A stretch of DNA of 64,000 nucleotides, taken from Marvania coccoides. Its lineage: Eukaryota; Chlorophyta; Trebouxiophyceae; Chlorellales; Chlorellaceae. The notes beneath the pieces are model-generated. The model had not been told where the DNA came from, ran no database searches, and was given only the letters and a program-made list of their open reading frames with translations. How positions within the stretch are numbered: the stretch's first letter is position 1; each line of letters opens with the position of its first letter. The translations under genes were made by a program, and so were the position numbers. Below, one piece after another: positions 20,720-30,833 of the stretch. Location: the NCBI GenBank assembly GCA_963854735.1, contig OY978098.1, positions 1,796,001 through 1,860,000 on the forward strand, in the 5' to 3' direction.

Positions 20720-22894
20720 TCAGAACTTTCTTCGTCCTCCACGCCAAGGCCATGCCCCATGCCACATCGGCACGCTGGCAGCGTCGCGCGCCGCCGCCGC
20801 CAAAGCCCGACCGTCCGCTGGCTCTGCGCCTGCTCGCCCGCACAGCGCTTCCACGCGCGTGGTCAGCGCCGCCAGGCCCACCACCGCAGCAGCACGCTCC
20901 ACCGGCGTGCTCAGCAGCGCCGCCACCATCTGCTTGGCGGCGGTGTGCAGCGAGGACGTCAACAGCTTCATTTGGTCCTCCAGCCCCTGCTCCAGCAGCT
21001 GCCGCTTCAGCCGCCACTGCCCAGAAGCAGTTCCGTTTTTCACGACTCCAGCTGAAAATGTTTAAATATAAATTCTGCTCCAACAGCTCCTTCCTTACAC
21101 TTTAGGCTTTAGGGCTGCGGCAGTGTTTTGCATTTTTCATTGCGAAAGATCATATTCTGTTGCCAGTAATCATCAAAGTGGTTTTCTTCATGTCAAGCTG
21201 GAACGCACTCCTCATCGCCGGGTTTTACGCCGTGTGCCGGTGGCTGTGGGCATGCCATCCTGGAGCGGCGAAGCGGTGCCAAAGAGGCCGGTAGGGGGTG
21301 AAAGCTGCTGCGCAGCGAAAAAGGCCCCAGGAGAGGGGGCCACAGCGCCTATACCAATCCAAAGAGTACAGTCACAGGTGTGAGGCAAATCGTCTTGAAA
21401 TAAGCTTAGTATTTAGAACAAAGAATCAAAGGGCATGTGTGATTGGTGATGATCTATTTGGCTGTAACCCGCTGGTGGCATGCCTCACTGAGGGAGGGAA
21501 CGCCGATTGCAGAGCCTGCCAACATCGCTTTCGGCTGGTTTGAAGTGCTAGTTCATGCCACAGAGTATAGGCATGCTAGCGACTCTAGGTAACCGCCTTG
21601 CCAAATGTTATACTGATCAAATTCTAAACACATCGTTGTCTCGTCTCACCTGCAGGGGCAATTTGCGTGGCCACGCCCTGCATCGGGCTGTGCTTCATCC
21701 GCGCCTCTCGCTGCGCACGTTCCTGCTGCTCCGCCTCCGCAAAGGGGTCGGAGTAGTCCCCAGCCCGTGCCATCTCCGACAGGGCCCCTCCCTTAACCCG
21801 TCCCACCCGATCATCCACCGCCTGTATCTGCGCCGCGGTGCGCATCAAGCAGTCGTGCAGGTTGGACATCGCGCCCTGCAGCGAGTGCAGCACGGCGGCA
21901 GGGTCTGCGCCGCCCGCCGCCGCCCTGCTGCCGCCATCTGGCCGCAGCGCAGTCTCCAGCTCCGCCGCCCTGACCTGGTGCGCCCTCAGCCGGCGCCCCA
22001 GCCCCTCCACCGTGTCCACGAGGTACTGCGACGGCAGCGCCACCGGGCCGCCCAGCTGCTCAGCCACGTGAGGGGGCAGGGCTTGCCCCGCCCCAGCCCT
22101 CGCCGCTTCTCGCCAGGCGTGCGTTCGCTTGTAGGTGTGCAGGGCCGCTTCGGTGTGGCGCATGAGGCGCATAACTTCATCGCGCACTGCCTCCGCTTGC
22201 TCCTGATCGGCGCACACGCGCGCATCCAGCATGCCAACGTTTTGAGAAAGGGCTCGGGTCTCGTCTTCCAGCCCTGCACGAGCGCCCGCGGCCTCTGCGA
22301 GCCGCTCCTCGCCATCAAGCTGCCGGCACTCTTCACGACACGACGAAATCACCTTCCTGCGCGCCAAAAAAAGGGGGAGAAAAGATAAGAACATGAGAAT
22401 ATTTAAGAGCGGGAATATTGGATGAAAAAGTTATGTCTGCCTTACTCGAGTTCGAGCAGGTACTGCTGGGCCTGCGGGCTGAGGTCGTCCCACTTGGTGC
22501 TGTGGGTCAAAGGGCGGTTGTCTTTGGTGGCCAGCTGGGCCGCTGCCTGCTGCTGTTGTTGCTGCTGCAGCTGCGCCGGCGACGGGGCGCCAAACGGCGT
22601 AGCAGCGGGGCCACCGAACAGCGACGGGGTGCCACCTGGGGCACCAAATGCGGGGACGCTGGCTGGTGCGCCAAAGAGGCTGGGCGCCTGGGAGAAGGAG
22701 AATGCCGGGGTGGACACAACGCCAAAGGGAGAGGGAGCGGGAGCCGCAGCGCCGAACCCTGGGGCAGGTGCGGCGCCAAACGCGGGCGTGGTAGTGGTGC
22801 CGAAAGCAGGCCCGGAGCTGGCACCAGCGAAACTAAACGCAGGGGTGGAGGCCGCACCAAATGGTGTTGATGTTCCGCCGAATGAAAACGCCAT
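20720..22894 (-). CDS. NUP58: FG nucleoporin Nup58/Nup45
   Basis: Exons 22894-22446, 22356-21650, 21348-21229 and 21051-20720 give 535 residues in one frame. Nup58 belongs to the central Nup62-Nup54-Nup58 transport channel. The N-terminus has many FG motifs (AFSFGGTSTPFG, SLFGAPAS, SLFGGPA) and a Gln run, then the diagnostic LTHSTKWDDLSPQAQQYLLELE and long coiled-coil helices. The 120-base third exon adds one more FG segment (TGLFGTASPLQDG). The last exon ends as predicted at 20720, but an acidic frame (20590 to about 20787) in the next register looks coding, so the true C-terminus is uncertain. Confidence 0.82.
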
Positions 22895-23364
22895 CGTGAA
22901 AACTGGGGCTGCAAAACTAAATCATCCGCAGTGCTTTATTGAAATTGAAGTGCAGTGATTTTTATCGCGTTCTTATTCTCGTCGATCAGAACAATTTCAT
23001 CATGATGATAGGAATAAAAATGATACCGAAGTGCAGAGGCAATGATTTGTTCCAGGAAAATTGAATATACCACGAATTCATGTAAATGCATGACGAAGCA
23101 ACATATGACGAACTTTATTTTTTCTTCAAAAAAGGATGTGAAAGAAACCGTCCATGCAGCTGCCCGTTCAAAAGCCGCTCTCCTTCTCCCGTCGACCATA
23201 GGTCGACTCTGGAATCTCCTAAAGTCAGCCCCATGGCCTTGCCCTTGCCCCATGAGCTTCCCTGGCTGTTGATGAAACACCGCCTCTCCAGCATATGCAC
23301 TTGTTTACATCAATCAATTATCTCTTCAACAATTTCATACTACACAAAATCACAGCTCTCCACT
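22895..23364. other. Gene-free interval
   Basis: Mostly AT-rich. A 61-codon minus-strand frame at 23115-23300 has GC-rich codons but no recognisable motif. A short inverted repeat GTCGACC-ATA-GGTCGAC lies near 23191-23207. Confidence 0.4.
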
Positions 23365-24420
23365 CTACTTCTCGTACACCCACCCGTCCATGAGCTTGGC
23401 GTAGTTGGCCAGCTCCTCGGGCTTGAACCACAAGGCAATCTCACGTTGTGCGCTCTGTTGTTGTAGGAAAAAGAAAAGGGGCAAAGATGTCAATACATAA
23501 TTTTACTGTCAATCAGTGCATTATTGCACACAAAGATACGCATAAGAGCACAGAAATTTACCTCTACGCTGTCGCTGCCGTGCACGGCATTGCGCGACAC
23601 CTCGATACAGTGGTCGCCACGGATGGTGCCAGGCGCAGACGCCAGCGGGTTGGTTGCGCCAATCATCACCCTGCCGTAAGCCACCACGCCCTTGCCCTCA
23701 AACACCAACGCCACCACAGGGCCGGAGCCAGACAGAAAATCCACGAGCGACGGGAAGAAGGGCTTGCCGTCGTGTTCAGCATAGTGCAGGCTGGCGATCT
23801 CCCTGCTGGGCTGTGTCAGCTTGCAACCCACGAGCTTGTAGCCTTTCTTTTCGAAGCGAGCGATGACGTCGCCCACCAGGCCGCGATTCACACCGTCGGG
23901 CTTCACCTGCAAAAAAGAATTAGTTAAGATGTAGCGTAGAGTATAATGTCCAGTAGTATAATGTATAAAACAGTCGCAATATAAATAATTATATCTTCTT
24001 CTTCACCATGATAAAGGATCTTTCTTTGGGAGAAGAGGCGAACGCGATGCCGGTGGTGGCGGCAAAAGCTGGAGAGAGAGAGAAGAAAATTTGAGAACAA
24101 GTTTGAGATGGAAAGTGCAGTCTACTCAGTCTTACCGGCTACTCCAAAGGCAAATACGCCGGCAGACTCGGTCTTGGGTGCTGCAGCTGCAGTCCAGCTG
24201 CTTGCTTGCCGCCCGAGAAAGAGGGCGGCGTTCCCTGCATCAAAAAAGAACTCCCGCGAATTCATCAATTCCAAATCACACCCAGCTGGCTATTGCGCAC
24301 CGCCGCATGAGCAAACACGTATATTTTTTAAACATCTTCGATCATTTTTTCACCTGCAGCCGCAGAGCTGGCAGCCCGCTTGGCCGCGTTAGAAGCACTC
24401 CTGAGCGCCGCCCTGAGCAT
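23365..24420 (-). CDS. Organellar nucleoside diphosphate kinase
   Basis: Five exons, 24420-24354, 24234-24136, 24068-24007, 23906-23562 and 23454-23365, give 220 residues. NDP kinase transfers the gamma-phosphate from ATP to other nucleoside diphosphates through a phosphohistidine. The first 70 residues are Ala/Arg/Ser-rich ([19 protein letters not shown]) with a hydrophobic patch, indicating plastid or mitochondrial import. The kinase core runs from [16 protein letters not shown] to [22 protein letters not shown]. The catalytic histidine is His185 in NAVHGSDS. The extended presequence is like plant NDPK2/NDPK3; which organelle cannot be decided. Confidence 0.9.
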
Positions 24421-24638
24421 GATGGCAAAATTAATAAAATTTAAAAAGGCCTTATCCTTGCATCCTCTCCACACAGACAAAAAAACGCCGCCTGAAAAAA
24501 CTTGTTTGCAGTTCGTTCTTATTACAAGCTCAACACTTAAAGTTCTACAGTAGTTGATGGGTTTCGTCGGTCATTAGGTACAGTGGCAAACACACAAATC
24601 TCTCTTCGCTCTCCTCTCTGAACAAGACTAAAAAAAAC

Positions 24639-25361
24639 TCAGAACACGATCTGCGTGGCCTTCACTTTGGCAAACACCTCCTCGTAGCTCTCCTTGTACT
24701 CCTTCCCTTCATCGTCAGTCGCCAGTTCCCCCTTGGCGGGCTTGGGCATGATGAGCATGCATGAGGTGGGCCGCTTGGTGAGCCCTGCCTGGCCCAGCTC
24801 ATCCTTTGAAGGGACGTAGATGTAAGGAATGTCGTTGTCTTCGCACAGCACGGGGAGTGGTGTGATGACGTCGATGGGAGAGATGTCGCCAGCGATAATG
24901 CACACGCTGCAATAGTTTGGAAGGTAAAGAATGAGCAAGCGTGGCAAAAAAACTTTTAAGAGGGCGGTGCCCTGCCGGTGAGAAATGTTATGAAATAGCT
25001 TGCAAAAGCTCACCCCTTGGTCTTCTTGCGGATGGCTTTCACCACCTCCTTCACGCCCCGCTTAATCTGCTTCCTCTTCGCCGCCTTCTTCGCCAGCTTC
25101 AGGACCTGCATGCATCAAATGGAAGATTCAGCTGCGACGAAAAGTGCTGGCAGCGGGAAAATATGGGGGAAACCAATCGAATTCGCCGAATCCATATGTT
25201 TGAAGCCTCCAATTCACGCCGCCCACCTTTTTCGCCAGCTTTTCATCCGCAAGAGGCTTGGCGACTGGCGCCAAGAAGAGCTTCTTGTCTACGGCAGGCG
25301 CCTCCTCCTCCTCTGACTCCTTTTTCTTTTCCTTTTTCTCCTTCTTGGGCGTCTTTCCCAT
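24639..25361 (-). CDS. NHP2: H/ACA snoRNP protein NHP2
   Basis: Exons 25361-25227, 25105-25014 and 24906-24639 give 164 residues. NHP2 is the L7Ae-family subunit of H/ACA snoRNPs, which guide pseudouridylation of rRNA and are part of telomerase in many eukaryotes. A Lys/Glu-rich N-terminus (KTPKKEKKEKKKESEEEE) precedes the L7Ae core: RGVKEVVKAIRKKTKGVCII, AGDISPIDVITPLPVLCED, IPYIYVPSKDELGQA. The C-terminal EEVFAKVKATQIVF fits the family. The length is normal and no targeting signal other than basic clusters is seen. Confidence 0.9.
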
Positions 25362-25739
25362 TGCTGCGAGTTAGATTTTTAATAATTTAAAAGAGGAGTT
25401 TGGGGGTTGGGTTGTGCGTATGGAGATAATTTGAGTAATTGTATCGAGTATTTTAATTAAAAAAATTATACCTGTAAGCCGCAAAATGTAAAACTCCATT
25501 TTCGAGGGGAGCCCCGCCAAAAAAGGTGCCACCGAGTCTCCGTGTTCGGAACTTCGGAAACGCGACTTTAATTTAAATTTAATTAGCGAGCAAATCAGTT
25601 TTATACTCGCAAGCGTGAAAGTAGATGAACACGTGGGCCATGACCATATTTTAAAATTTGATCTCAATAAATCCCAGAAGCCAGCTCTCCCTTGCCAGCA
25701 AATTTCATTGAGCGGAAAAAATAGGTCGACAGCGCCACC

Positions 25740-27586
25740 ATGCCGGCGCCCCGTCGCGCCCCCTCCAACAACAACAACAACAACAGCGTGTTGGAGACCC
25801 TCCACGCCGCTGCGCCGGAGAGAGCAGTGGTCAGCTTCATCCCCGTGGAAACCTACCTTCGCTCGGCAATGAACCTCGAAAGACAGGTGCGCTTCTTTAC
25901 AAAAAGTGTCAGTTCTTGTTGAACAAATCATCAAAATAAGAAACATATCTCACTGTCGGTTTTCCCCCAATATTCAGGCTGACGAGTATCGGAAAGCCAA
26001 CAACCAAGAGCAGCGCTACCTGATGCTGCTGCGGTTCGTCAGCCTCGTTGCGGAGACCATCCCCAAGCATCCCACCCTTCCCAAGTCGGATTCCACCTAC
26101 CGCCGCCTCTTTGCCTCGCTAGGACCAAAAATGTCAGAGCTGGAGCGCCTAAAGCTTGAAATCAAACTGACGAGCCAGGCGGAGCTGGAGAGGGCCCCGT
26201 ACGCGCCCACGCTGGCGCCAAATGCCGTGCGGTTTGGTACTGGTCGCGTGCCGGAGCAGCTGGGTGCTGCAGATGCCGCAGCGCTGGACCAACTGGGGAC
26301 CCCCGGCTGGGCGACGATGCAGCAGCAGATGGCGTCAGCCCCGCGGCCGCCCCCACCACCAGGAGGATCTCAGCCTCTCTCTTCAGCCTCGTTTCTCATC
26401 CCTGATATCCCCGCACTGACACCAGGCTTGCTGCTGCCGCAAGCCAGCAGCTCCACGCTGTCGAAGCACGCGCTGATGCCCCCTCCGGTGGCGTCGCGGC
26501 CCAGACCGCCTTCGTCTGACGCAGCAGCAGCAAATTCCGGAGCGCCGCCGCCTCCCCCGCCGCCGCCGTCCTACGCAGACCTGCTGGCGGCGCTCGGCAG
26601 CAGCGGAAACGGGGCGGCAGCGGCGGCCTTCGATTTCGCCCCTCCCATGCCCGACCCGTATGCGCTGGAGCTGCCCCTGGGTCCACAAGAAGTGCAGGTA
26701 CAGAGCAGGCCGCATCCTACTGGACCGCCCATCCCAGGAGACACTTGCTGCCAGCCCTCAAACGCGACTGGCCCACCCCCACCCACCCCGCCACCCCCAC
26801 AGTCCGCTGTTTCCGCCTCCACAGCTGTGGCGGTGCCCCCGCCCAGCGGTGGCGTGGCTGAGGTCACCAAGCGGCAGCGCATCCGCGACGTGCACATCTC
26901 GATGGCGTTGATGAAGGACTTTCTGCGGTACGCCGACTCCAACACGCGGCGGGGCATCGAGACGTGCGGCATTCTGGCCGGCCGGCTGTCGCCAGACGAT
27001 GCCAGGTTCACGGTCACGGCGCTCATCGTGCCCAAGCAGGAGGGAACCTCGGACACGGTGCATGCACTGGCGGAGGAAGAGATCTTCGAGGCACAGGTGA
27101 GACGAAGTACCCTTTTCCTTTTCCCACATCGTAAAAAGAAACCATTGTTTTCGTCAATATTCCCTGCAATACCCATTTTTAAAAATATATATCCAGTTGA
27201 GCAGATATAGAATTCAATCCCTGCTATTCGTTTCTTATTTTTTTCCCCGACAGGATTCTCGTGCGCTGTACCCCCTGGGCTGGATCCACACCCACCCCAC
27301 CCAGAGCTGCTTCCTTTCTTCAGTAGACGTCCACACCCAGTGCGGCTACCAGACCATGCTGGATGAAGCGATAGCCATCGTCATGGCGCCGAGAGAGCCC
27401 CGCAACCAGATGGGGGTGTTCCAGCTGACCAGCCCTGGCGGGCTGTCCCTGGTGCAGCAGTGCCCCAGGCGGGGATTTCATGCCCACCCGCCCACCACCA
27501 CAGGGCAGCCCATCTACGAGGAGTGCTCCAACGTGTACCTCAACGAACGGGCGGGGTACGAAGTGATAGACTTGCGAGGGATTTGA
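25740..27586 (+). CDS. AMSH/STAMBP-type JAMM deubiquitinase
   Basis: Exons 25740-25886, 25978-27096 and 27254-27586 (phase 0) give 532 residues. The N-terminal helices (SFIPVETYLRSAMNLERQ, then LMLLRFVSLVAETIPKHP) are the AMSH/USP8-like region that contacts ESCRT-III. A disordered Pro/Ala/Ser-rich linker of about 250 residues follows. The C-terminal MPN+ domain has the catalytic Glu in IETCGILAGRL and the zinc motif at His434, His436 and Asp447 (GWIHTHPTQSCFLSSVD). AMSH enzymes cleave Lys63-linked ubiquitin on endosomal cargo. The linker contains several Pro runs. An Asn run near the N-terminus comes from an AAC repeat. Confidence 0.92.
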
Positions 27587-27836
27587 TACGATTTAATAAG
27601 GCTTTTTGCTCTTGCTTTTCCAGCGTCTCCATATAAATGAAATCTTTGCTATTAAAAGGCAGAATGTATAGGGAGAGCTAATACAACCATTCATTTATGT
27701 TTTTTTCCTTTTCGGCATGCCTTTTCCCTTTCCTCCGTTCTTACAAACACATAAAGTACCAACCAATAAAGAGCAGAGGAGTTCTATACAATTTTTTTAT
27801 TTTATAATTTTTTTTCTATAAAAGGACGCACCAAAT

Positions 27837-29147
27837 TTATCTCTGCGGCGTCGCTGTCAGGGCGTCCACTGCTGGCCTGGAGGCTGGGGGCGCCAAATAC
27901 TTTGCCTGGATGAAGTACCGCTGGGCGTCTCCCTCCCGCCCTTGCTGCCTCAGCAGCAGCCCCTTGCCCAGCGGGATTCTGAAGTCCTCGGGGTGCTGCT
28001 CTGCCAGCGTGTCGTACTGCGTCAACGCGTCAGGACCGTGCCCACGCCACTGCCCCAAAGTCTTGGCCAGCAGTAGCCCCAGCTCCACGTCCCCAAAATC
28101 TTTATCGGCGCTGCTTGACGAAGACACCGACGCTCCCGCTGCTTTAATTTCGTCGATCGCTGCCTGGTACTTGCCGTCCTCCACCAGCGCTCCCGCCAGC
28201 CCCGTCAGCACCTCCAAGCTGCGCTGGCCGCTGGCGGTCCACGCCTTACGGTAGGCCGCTGCTGCTTTCCCAGTCTCTCCCGCCACGCTGTAGGTCTCCG
28301 CCAGAAGCCGAAAAGCGTCAGTGTCCTCTGGCTTCGCGCTCGTGAGCTTCTCCAGCTGCGCGCTGGCGGTGGCCAGCTCTCCCAGGCGCGCGTTCAGCAC
28401 CGCCGAGGCCTCCAGAGCCTCCAAATCGTTGGCGTCCGCCTCCACCTTCTTTGCAACTTCGGCCAGCTGCGTCTCCAGGTCCTTGCGCAGCTCCGGCGAC
28501 ATCTCGGTGGGCTGCTGCGCGCTGGGGCGCCGCGCGGCGTATCCTAGGTCGCTACCGCCACTGGAAACGATGAAAACCACCACCAGGAGCAACGAAGCGG
28601 CGGCGATGCCAATCTGGCTGGGGCCAAACCCGCCTGCCGCGTACTCCCGCTCCGCGATTGGATTGGAATCGGCGGTCCTGCTACCAAACAGGGTCGCCCC
28701 GATGGGCGGAGGGTTGTCATACGAAGGGATGGCGTCCAGAATGCCACCGCTGCCGCTCTGCGACACCGTCTCCGCTTTTTTGCGCGCCGCCTCCACCTTG
28801 AGCGCCTCCAGCCGCTCTTCAAACTCCAGCTGGTCGGTCAGGGACTCCGGAAGGGCGTCGGTGGCTGAAGAAACGCCGGAAAGCGGGACCCCGACGGGGG
28901 CGAGACCCTGGCCAGGGCGCATCGACTGCTTGCCCTTGGAGCGGGAGCGCTTGGTCTTGGCGCCGACGCCCTCCACGGGGATGTCGTCATTGCTCGTGGA
29001 TTTTTTGTTTGTGGTGGTGCCAAACCCCTTTTTTTCGCCAGCAGCGCTCCTCACTGCCAGGCCAACGAGCCTGATGGGCCGCATGGAGGTCGAGATGCGC
29101 TGCGTGAAAAGCGACCGCTGGGTGAATGTGTGCGCAAGCATTTCCAC
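27837..29147 (-). CDS. TPR-repeat membrane protein, probably plastid (SG1-like)
   Basis: A single exon of 436 residues. The first 60 residues are basic and Ser/Thr-rich, transit-like. A hydrophobic helix at about 191-212 (IGIAAASLLLVVVFIVSSGG) probably anchors it in a membrane. It is followed by three or four TPR-like helix pairs (ANDLEALEASAVLNARLGEL, DTDAFRLLAETYSVAGETGK, and so on). This layout resembles plant SLOW GREEN 1, a TPR protein needed for chloroplast development, but I cannot confirm orthology. It is convergent with the AMSH gene. No introns. Confidence 0.6.
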   Translation of the reverse strand: MEMLAHTFTQRSLFTQRISTSMRPIRLVGLAVRSAAGEKKGFGTTTNKKSTSNDDIPVEGVGAKTKRSRSKGKQSMRPGQGLAPVGVPLSGVSSATDALPESLTDQLEFEERLEALKVEAARKKAETVSQSGSGGILDAIPSYDNPPPIGATLFGSRTADSNPIAEREYAAGGFGPSQIGIAAASLLLVVVFIVSSGGSDLGYAARRPSAQQPTEMSPELRKDLETQLAEVAKKVEADANDLEALEASAVLNARLGELATASAQLEKLTSAKPEDTDAFRLLAETYSVAGETGKAAAAYRKAWTASGQRSLEVLTGLAGALVEDGKYQAAIDEIKAAGASVSSSSSADKDFGDVELGLLLAKTLGQWRGHGPDALTQYDTLAEQHPEDFRIPLGKGLLLRQQGREGDAQRYFIQAKYLAPPASRPAVDALTATPQR

Positions 29148-29607
29148 GCTCTTTTTCGCAAAGAGATTGATGATAGAACAAAAATTTGAGAAGAAAATGC
29201 GTGAATGCGTGACGGTGGAGCACTTTCAGCACAGCGATATGCTTGATACAGTTAAAATACTTAAAATTAATCTGCAGGTGAAAAAGATGAGCTGTTTGTT
29301 TTTCCTCCTGCCGTCAGCTGTGTGGCAGCAGCTGTGCGGAAGTTGTGGCTGGTAGCATTTTGGCTGGCCAATTCTCTATTTTTGTAAGATCGATTTACAT
29401 GCTTGTTTTATATAATTAAAATGTATGGCTTCGATCAACAGTGCTTATGCTTTCGTGAACTGACGCCTTGCCTGGAGAATTTCTAAAAATAAACAGCAAA
29501 GGTCCTGACTTTTGCCGAAATCCTGGACGTTTATGATTGCATCGAGCTTATGCCACAGCTTTTTTACTGTTAAATTATTCATCCCGCTGCATGGCGGAGC
29601 ACTTTTC
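29148..29607. other. Gene-free interval
   Basis: Between the TPR-protein start and the last exon of the ubiquitin-fold-like gene. It is AT-rich with no convincing frame or repeat; it should hold the TPR promoter and the other gene's 3' UTR. Confidence 0.5.
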
Positions 29608-30497
29608 TCAGTCTGCAGTTCATGCAAAAGAAAACAGGTGAGAACAGGGCATTGCAACAAAAATTAAACTTAACCATCCCCACTCACATCGCCTAATCTT
29701 CAGTGTCCAGTGCGGGAATTTGGCGTGCCAGTATGCGATGCCGTAGTGCTCCAACGTGCGCTGCGCGTCCTCCAGGTTCTTGCCGGCATACGACAGGCGC
29801 TGCAGCGCAGGCACAATGCCCCCCTTCTCGAAGATCACCCGGCGCAGCTCCTCCACCCGCATTTTGGGGCTGACGAGCACCACAAACGGCCCCCCAGAGT
29901 GCCGCCCCTCAGCGTCCACCTTGGCACCGTACTCCTCCGTGGTGTGCAGCTCAGACTCCACCATGAGATCAATGGTGGGCATGTCCTTGTATTTGTCGCC
30001 AGGAGCGACGAAGCCGTGGGGCACGCCGGTCTCGTAGGCACGGTGGCGATCAGCGTCCGCCTGCTCAGCCGTGGGATGGTACATAGGCTTCCACTCTGCA
30101 AATTTAAACAGTTTCGTATCCACGGGGTGTTTAAATCGGTGCTAATGTTATTATGTTTATCAAATTAAAGGCAGACCTGACAGCTGGCCGCCGTCGGCCT
30201 GCATGATGGGCACGTATTTTTCGTCGTCGTTGTAGAATGGGTAGTTGTTAGGGGGCACAGGGACAAAGCCGGTGCGCCCAGTGCCTGAAAAAAAATGAGT
30301 AGGAGAGAGCCATCTCAGCTTGGAATTTTCCAGGGCTATTTTGAAAAATATAGGAGCGGCGCAACCTGCGCACCGGGGGTGGGATTGTATTTGCTCGTAG
30401 CATCATTCACACTGTTTTGCTGCTCGGGGTAATCGACTCGCAGCTTGGCGAGCTCCTCTTCATCCCAGGCTGCAGGAGCGTCGGTGATGGCCGCCAT
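29608..30497 (-). CDS. Conserved protein with a ubiquitin-fold-like C-terminus, function unknown
   Basis: Exons 30497-30374, 30284-30177, 30095-29688 and a proposed 5-base terminal exon 29612-29608 (phase 1, giving ...KIRRY and TGA) encode 214 residues. If the last intron is not spliced, the protein ends about 20 residues later. Features: an acidic N-terminus (AAWDEEELAKLRVDYPEQ), a Pro-rich stretch (VPVPPNNYPFY), an ADADRHRAYETG motif, then a region (FVVLVSPKMRVEELRRVI, then ALQRLSYAGKNLEDAQRTLE, then YGIAYWHAKFP) that reads like a beta-grasp ubiquitin fold. I do not recognise the family by name. The splice phases agree and the residues look constrained, so the gene is real. Confidence 0.65.
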
Positions 30498-30833
30498 CGC
30501 ACGTGCAGCTGCCTCCTGCCCAGGGAATCTTTATAAATACAGGTTGAAATTAAGCACAAGATAAGGCCTCTGCGATGAGACGCGTCGGTGCCACGAAGGT
30601 CAACGCTGCCAAAAGAAGAAAAAACTTTGGGCAATTGCGAGGGTTTAATTGCGCAGTTCACGGCATTTAGGCATTAATTGACACACAAAAAATGCATTGT
30701 TCATCGGAGTGGGCACAAGCACCTTCCCACGCGTCTTTCGTGCCCCCTCTTCTGTGACCCGTGTTCATCTTCCATTCAAAAGTATCTTGTTTCCTGGGTT
30801 CGTTCGCCCGCCGCCAAGCTCGTGCCGGTCGCC
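30498..30833. promoter_or_regulatory. Divergent intergenic region
   Basis: Holds both promoters of the ubiquitin-fold-like gene and the VPS9 gene. No TATA box or repeated motif stands out. Confidence 0.35.

Noticed and set aside
20764..20800. A 37-base intron joining Nup58 to the acidic frame
   Set aside because: It would end in GGAG, has no pyrimidine tract, and is shorter than any other intron here.
21555..22388. A 277-codon plus-strand frame across Nup58
   Set aside because: Antisense to the coiled-coil exon of Nup58; Arg/Pro-rich mirror translation.
23115..23300. A 61-codon minus-strand frame
   Set aside because: GC-rich but with another open register over the same bases and no motif; too weak to call.
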